DNA of 64,000 nt from Apus apus (lineage: Eukaryota; Chordata; Aves; Apodiformes; Apodidae), in the NCBI RefSeq assembly GCF_020740795.1, contig NC_067282.1:143082858-143146857 (forward strand). The letters run 5' to 3'. This document shows, one piece after another, positions 61,171 to 64,000 of this stretch. The translations under genes were made by a program, and so were the position numbers. The notes beneath the pieces were generated by a model. It saw nothing but the letters and a program-made list of their open reading frames with translations. It made no database searches and was not told where the DNA came from. The stretch's first letter is position 1. Each line of letters starts with the position of its first letter.

Positions 61171-64000
61171 CCGACCATTATTCTCACAGTTTTATTTGTA
61201 AAGGACATAGCATGAAAAGCTGTATTTCAATGTACTTCAAAACCTGAAAAACCCATGTCAGTTTGTGATATGTATGTTAAAGTGCTTGATATAACAATAC
61301 TTTGACTAATGTCATCTTGAAAATAATCCAGTTCTTATTCAGTTAGTAATAATGTAAAGACAAAATATACTTAATGGAGACATTTAAGGATCATTTTAAG
61401 CTATACAGGGCACATTTGTACATTTCAAGTGTCACATACAGTATTTCCCCTTAGGATGTGCACCTTCATTTGGTTGAAAGAAGCAATTGTCTCAAATATG
61501 CCATCGCACAACTACTCTAAAAAGACATTTTGGAACGATGATATCTAATCACACAAACCGACTCAGAATAAACATGAGTAGATTTTTTTTTTTAATTTTT
61601 TTTTCACTAAATGGTAGAATGTCATTCATTTCAGAGAATTATAAATACACATTTTGTACAATAGTGATGAATCTGATTCTCCGACTCCCCCAGGTTACCA
61701 CGCTGGATGTTAGTATAACAAGATGATGCAAACTCAGACATCTGCAGACAGGTATTGGATAGGATGTATTTATTTATTCATTTTTTAAAAAGCAGATACC
61801 AGAGAGCTTTGGTCTTTTCCAAGATTCCCTTTCTCAACCAGTGAAGGTGCTTTAACACTGAAGTAAAAACTGTGTTAGCTTAGAAGAATCCTGATGGGCT
61901 TCTCACCATTCTAGTGGGTAGAATGATTTCTGTAAACCTTACAGAAAAAAACCTCACAGTTTGCAATAAACAAAGTAGTCTACTAAAAAAATAATTAAAA
62001 AAAAAATATGTGGTAGAATAAAAATTCACTACAAAGAACCATACACTCCCAAGGTTGTCAAATCACTAGTCTTCTAGGAATCAGAGGTACTCAGCTGTGC
62101 CCTTTCAACATATCTTAGGGTGCTTTTATTGCCTACAAGGACATATTAGACATACATAATTTTTATTGTATTATTATTAATATGATGTGAAACCTGACTA
62201 AACCAAACAAGTCAATGCTTGCTGAAAAAGCTGACATGAAGTTGTGTTAACATGAAGTGCCCAAGGTTCTTTAATGTAGTTTAAATGGGGAAAGGCCCTG
62301 TTTTGAATTTTAAAATTTCTCATGTTTGACCTTATTTTATCTTAAGAAGGCTTTATGTAGTTATTGCCCTTTTCTCTGTGTGTGGTTTATTAATCTATGC
62401 TTGACCTTTAGAGATGTTCACATTTCTACATGATCCTGCTCGCACTTAACCCACGTTATGGCCATCAATGTCATGACTGCTTAACTCATAAATTGTCTTT
62501 GGAGAAGGATGCAATAGTATAATTTTGAGAAGTATCCAGCTCGTAAATGCAGATGATACGGTAAAGAAATCTGAGGACTAAAGAAGTTATTACTTCAGTG
62601 AAATGAAAGTCACTTAGTCTGGGTTAGGTATGGCAAAAAAAAAAAAATCATGTATAGCAGTCATTAGACGTAAAAGGCTTGAGTTGTAATAGAAATCAAA
62701 ACATTCTAAAGCAGCCATTACCAAATTATGCTGCCTCATGGTTTCTGTTGCTAAATGTCTAATTTACTGATAGACTTAAGTACTTGGGATGCATTTTCAA
62801 TTGCTGCGGAAGGGTTGTCATGCATCTTCTGCTGTCTTGAACCAGACTCACCTGGCCATGCAGAAAACCCTAACACCCTAAATTTCACATTTCTGGAACT
62901 GCAAGAGAGATGCCACACAGCCGTGGGCTCTGGCTACTAACTCATAACACCATTCACAGCCTTCATGTTAGTTACTCACACCCACAGCAGTGACATGGCA
63001 GTGCTGCCTACAGTATTTAGGATGAGTTTAGTCAGCTTAAGGAAGTACTAGCCCAAAAGGAAAGGATTGTTATTAAAAGCTGGAGCCCTCATTAAAGTCT
63101 CCCTGACAGTGGTATTTTACTTCTTTCTTAGAGAAAAAAAAATAAACAACAACAAAAACAATTTCCATAACAAACTCTCCCTTCTAATGAAATTAAGTCA
63201 TATGAAGAGCTTTCTTCTGGCTGGAAATACGATGTGAAACTTTGATGCTAAAAGTGAGTGCTGTTATAAGAACTGTACAGCAGGATGACAGAAAAAGCAG
63301 AGAATCTTGACAAAAGGCAGGTGAGAAAGCAAACCCTGATTTTCATCCTCTTTCCTTTTCCTTAGTTCTCATTCCTCTCTCCACCACGTGCACACTCTGC
63401 TGAGACCTGCTACTGCCCACCATTCCCAAGTCCCTCCTAATGCCACTTGAGAGCACAGAGCAAGGCAACACACTTAAGAGTACCAGTCTGGGGCCTTTTC
63501 CAAGCCACAGCTGACAGTGAGACATCCACAGAAATCCACTGACGGAAAGGCCAAGATCAGAGGGAATGAACAAGTGAAAACAAACACCTATATTTAAACT
63601 AACCTCCGAAAACTAAAAACAGATGAAGCTAAATATGCCCTCAGATTCTTCCAACTCCCACCACAAGAATGGAACATATACTCCGTATTTGCTGCACGGT
63701 ATCCACAAGATGACTTTTAATGTAATCTATTGTTCCATTTTTAGCATACAGCATTTCAGTTGCTCCCAGTTCCTCTTCAAGAGCTGTATCTATAGATATA
63801 TACTGTATTATTAACAAATTACCTGGAAAGAGTGTAGGAGAGGAGCCTCAACATACCAGATTCTTTTTTTCCCCCTCCTTTTGCTTATTTCCTTCTCTTT
63901 TTTTAGTAGCTGGATAAGAAAGAAAAAAAAAAAAGGTAATCAAAGATCCTGTACTTCCCTAGGAACACTCATTCTGTGGGATAAAAGAAGACTCATAACG
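61171..64000 (-). other. Probable 3' UTR of an upstream minus-strand gene (candidate DENND5B, by synteny only)
   Basis: The stretch is AT-rich with no coding exon that I recognise. On the minus strand it ends in AATAAA (61191-61196) followed by GT-rich text, with further AATAAA hexamers at 61769-61778. In mammals DENND5B lies next to SINHCAF on its 5' side in the same orientation and has a long 3' UTR, which fits. No protein evidence supports the name, and the stretch could instead be ordinary intergenic DNA. Poly-A/T runs occur near 61587-61612, 61997-62008 and 62635-62647. Confidence 0.3.
61191..61196 (-). terminator. Candidate polyadenylation signal of the gene entering from the right
   Basis: Minus-strand AATAAA is followed about 20 nt downstream by GGTCGGTGTC and TTTCTCCTTG, a GT/T-rich arrangement typical of a cleavage site. 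It is motif-based; the gene itself is not proven. Confidence 0.4.

Overview
The window is vertebrate nuclear DNA, almost certainly from a bird. The sequence shows CR1-type LINE fragments with the avian 3' hallmark (the 'ggttggaagggacc' block next to a 'cacagaatc'/'attctatg' microsatellite), an LTR-like repeat of a kind I associate with avian genomes, compact introns and three strong CpG islands. There is no bacterial-style organisation: no operons, CRISPR array, rRNA or tRNA that I could see. Coding sequence is a very small fraction of the 64 kb. Almost every long open frame is a chance frame in GC-rich islands or intergenic DNA.

Two genes are recognised from their proteins, both on the minus strand. 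(1) CAPRIN2: only the 5' end is present. The first coding exon is at 948-1210 (83 codons, ending in IRNIEKKK before a GT donor). Its CpG-island promoter is at about 1990-2720, and the rest of the gene lies beyond the left edge. (2) SINHCAF (FAM60A), the SIN3-HDAC complex-associated factor, is complete in its coding part: five coding exons between 34846 (ATG) and 28893 (stop) with matched splice sites and phases, encoding 222 residues. A 3' UTR of about 2.3 kb runs down to polyadenylation signals near 26609-26637. A 5' intron of about 10.3 kb leads up to a large CpG-island promoter at about 42600-45850, with a strong candidate first-exon donor at 45163.

Layout from left to right: 1-947 CAPRIN2 intron; 948-1210 CAPRIN2 exon; 1211-2720 CAPRIN2 5' intron, 5' UTR and promoter; 2720-23450 intergenic DNA with a CR1 scrap, a 79-bp tandem duplication, an LTR-like element (14250-15045), a possible isolated exon (16637-16702) and a CR1 copy (20031-20530); 23450-24450 an orphan CpG island containing a GGCAC/GGCCC pentanucleotide array; 24450-26590 intergenic; 26590-45350 SINHCAF; 45860-61170 intergenic with a sense CR1 (47420-47818), a CR1 3' end (55622-55670) and a CR1 reverse-transcriptase fragment (57515-57745); 61175-64000 AT-rich DNA that looks like the 3' UTR of a further minus-strand gene. 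From known human gene order DENND5B is the best guess, but no coding sequence confirms it.

The genes do not form a pathway. CAPRIN2 is an RNA-binding and Wnt-related protein, and SINHCAF is a chromatin corepressor subunit; they are simply syntenic neighbours. I did not find a convincing new biological system. The most interesting leads are the orphan CpG island with its pentanucleotide array, the isolated exon-like segment, a possible 15-nt micro-exon in SINHCAF intron 1, the SINHCAF 3' UTR elements, and the lack of visible TSPAN11/DDX11 exons between CAPRIN2 and SINHCAF.
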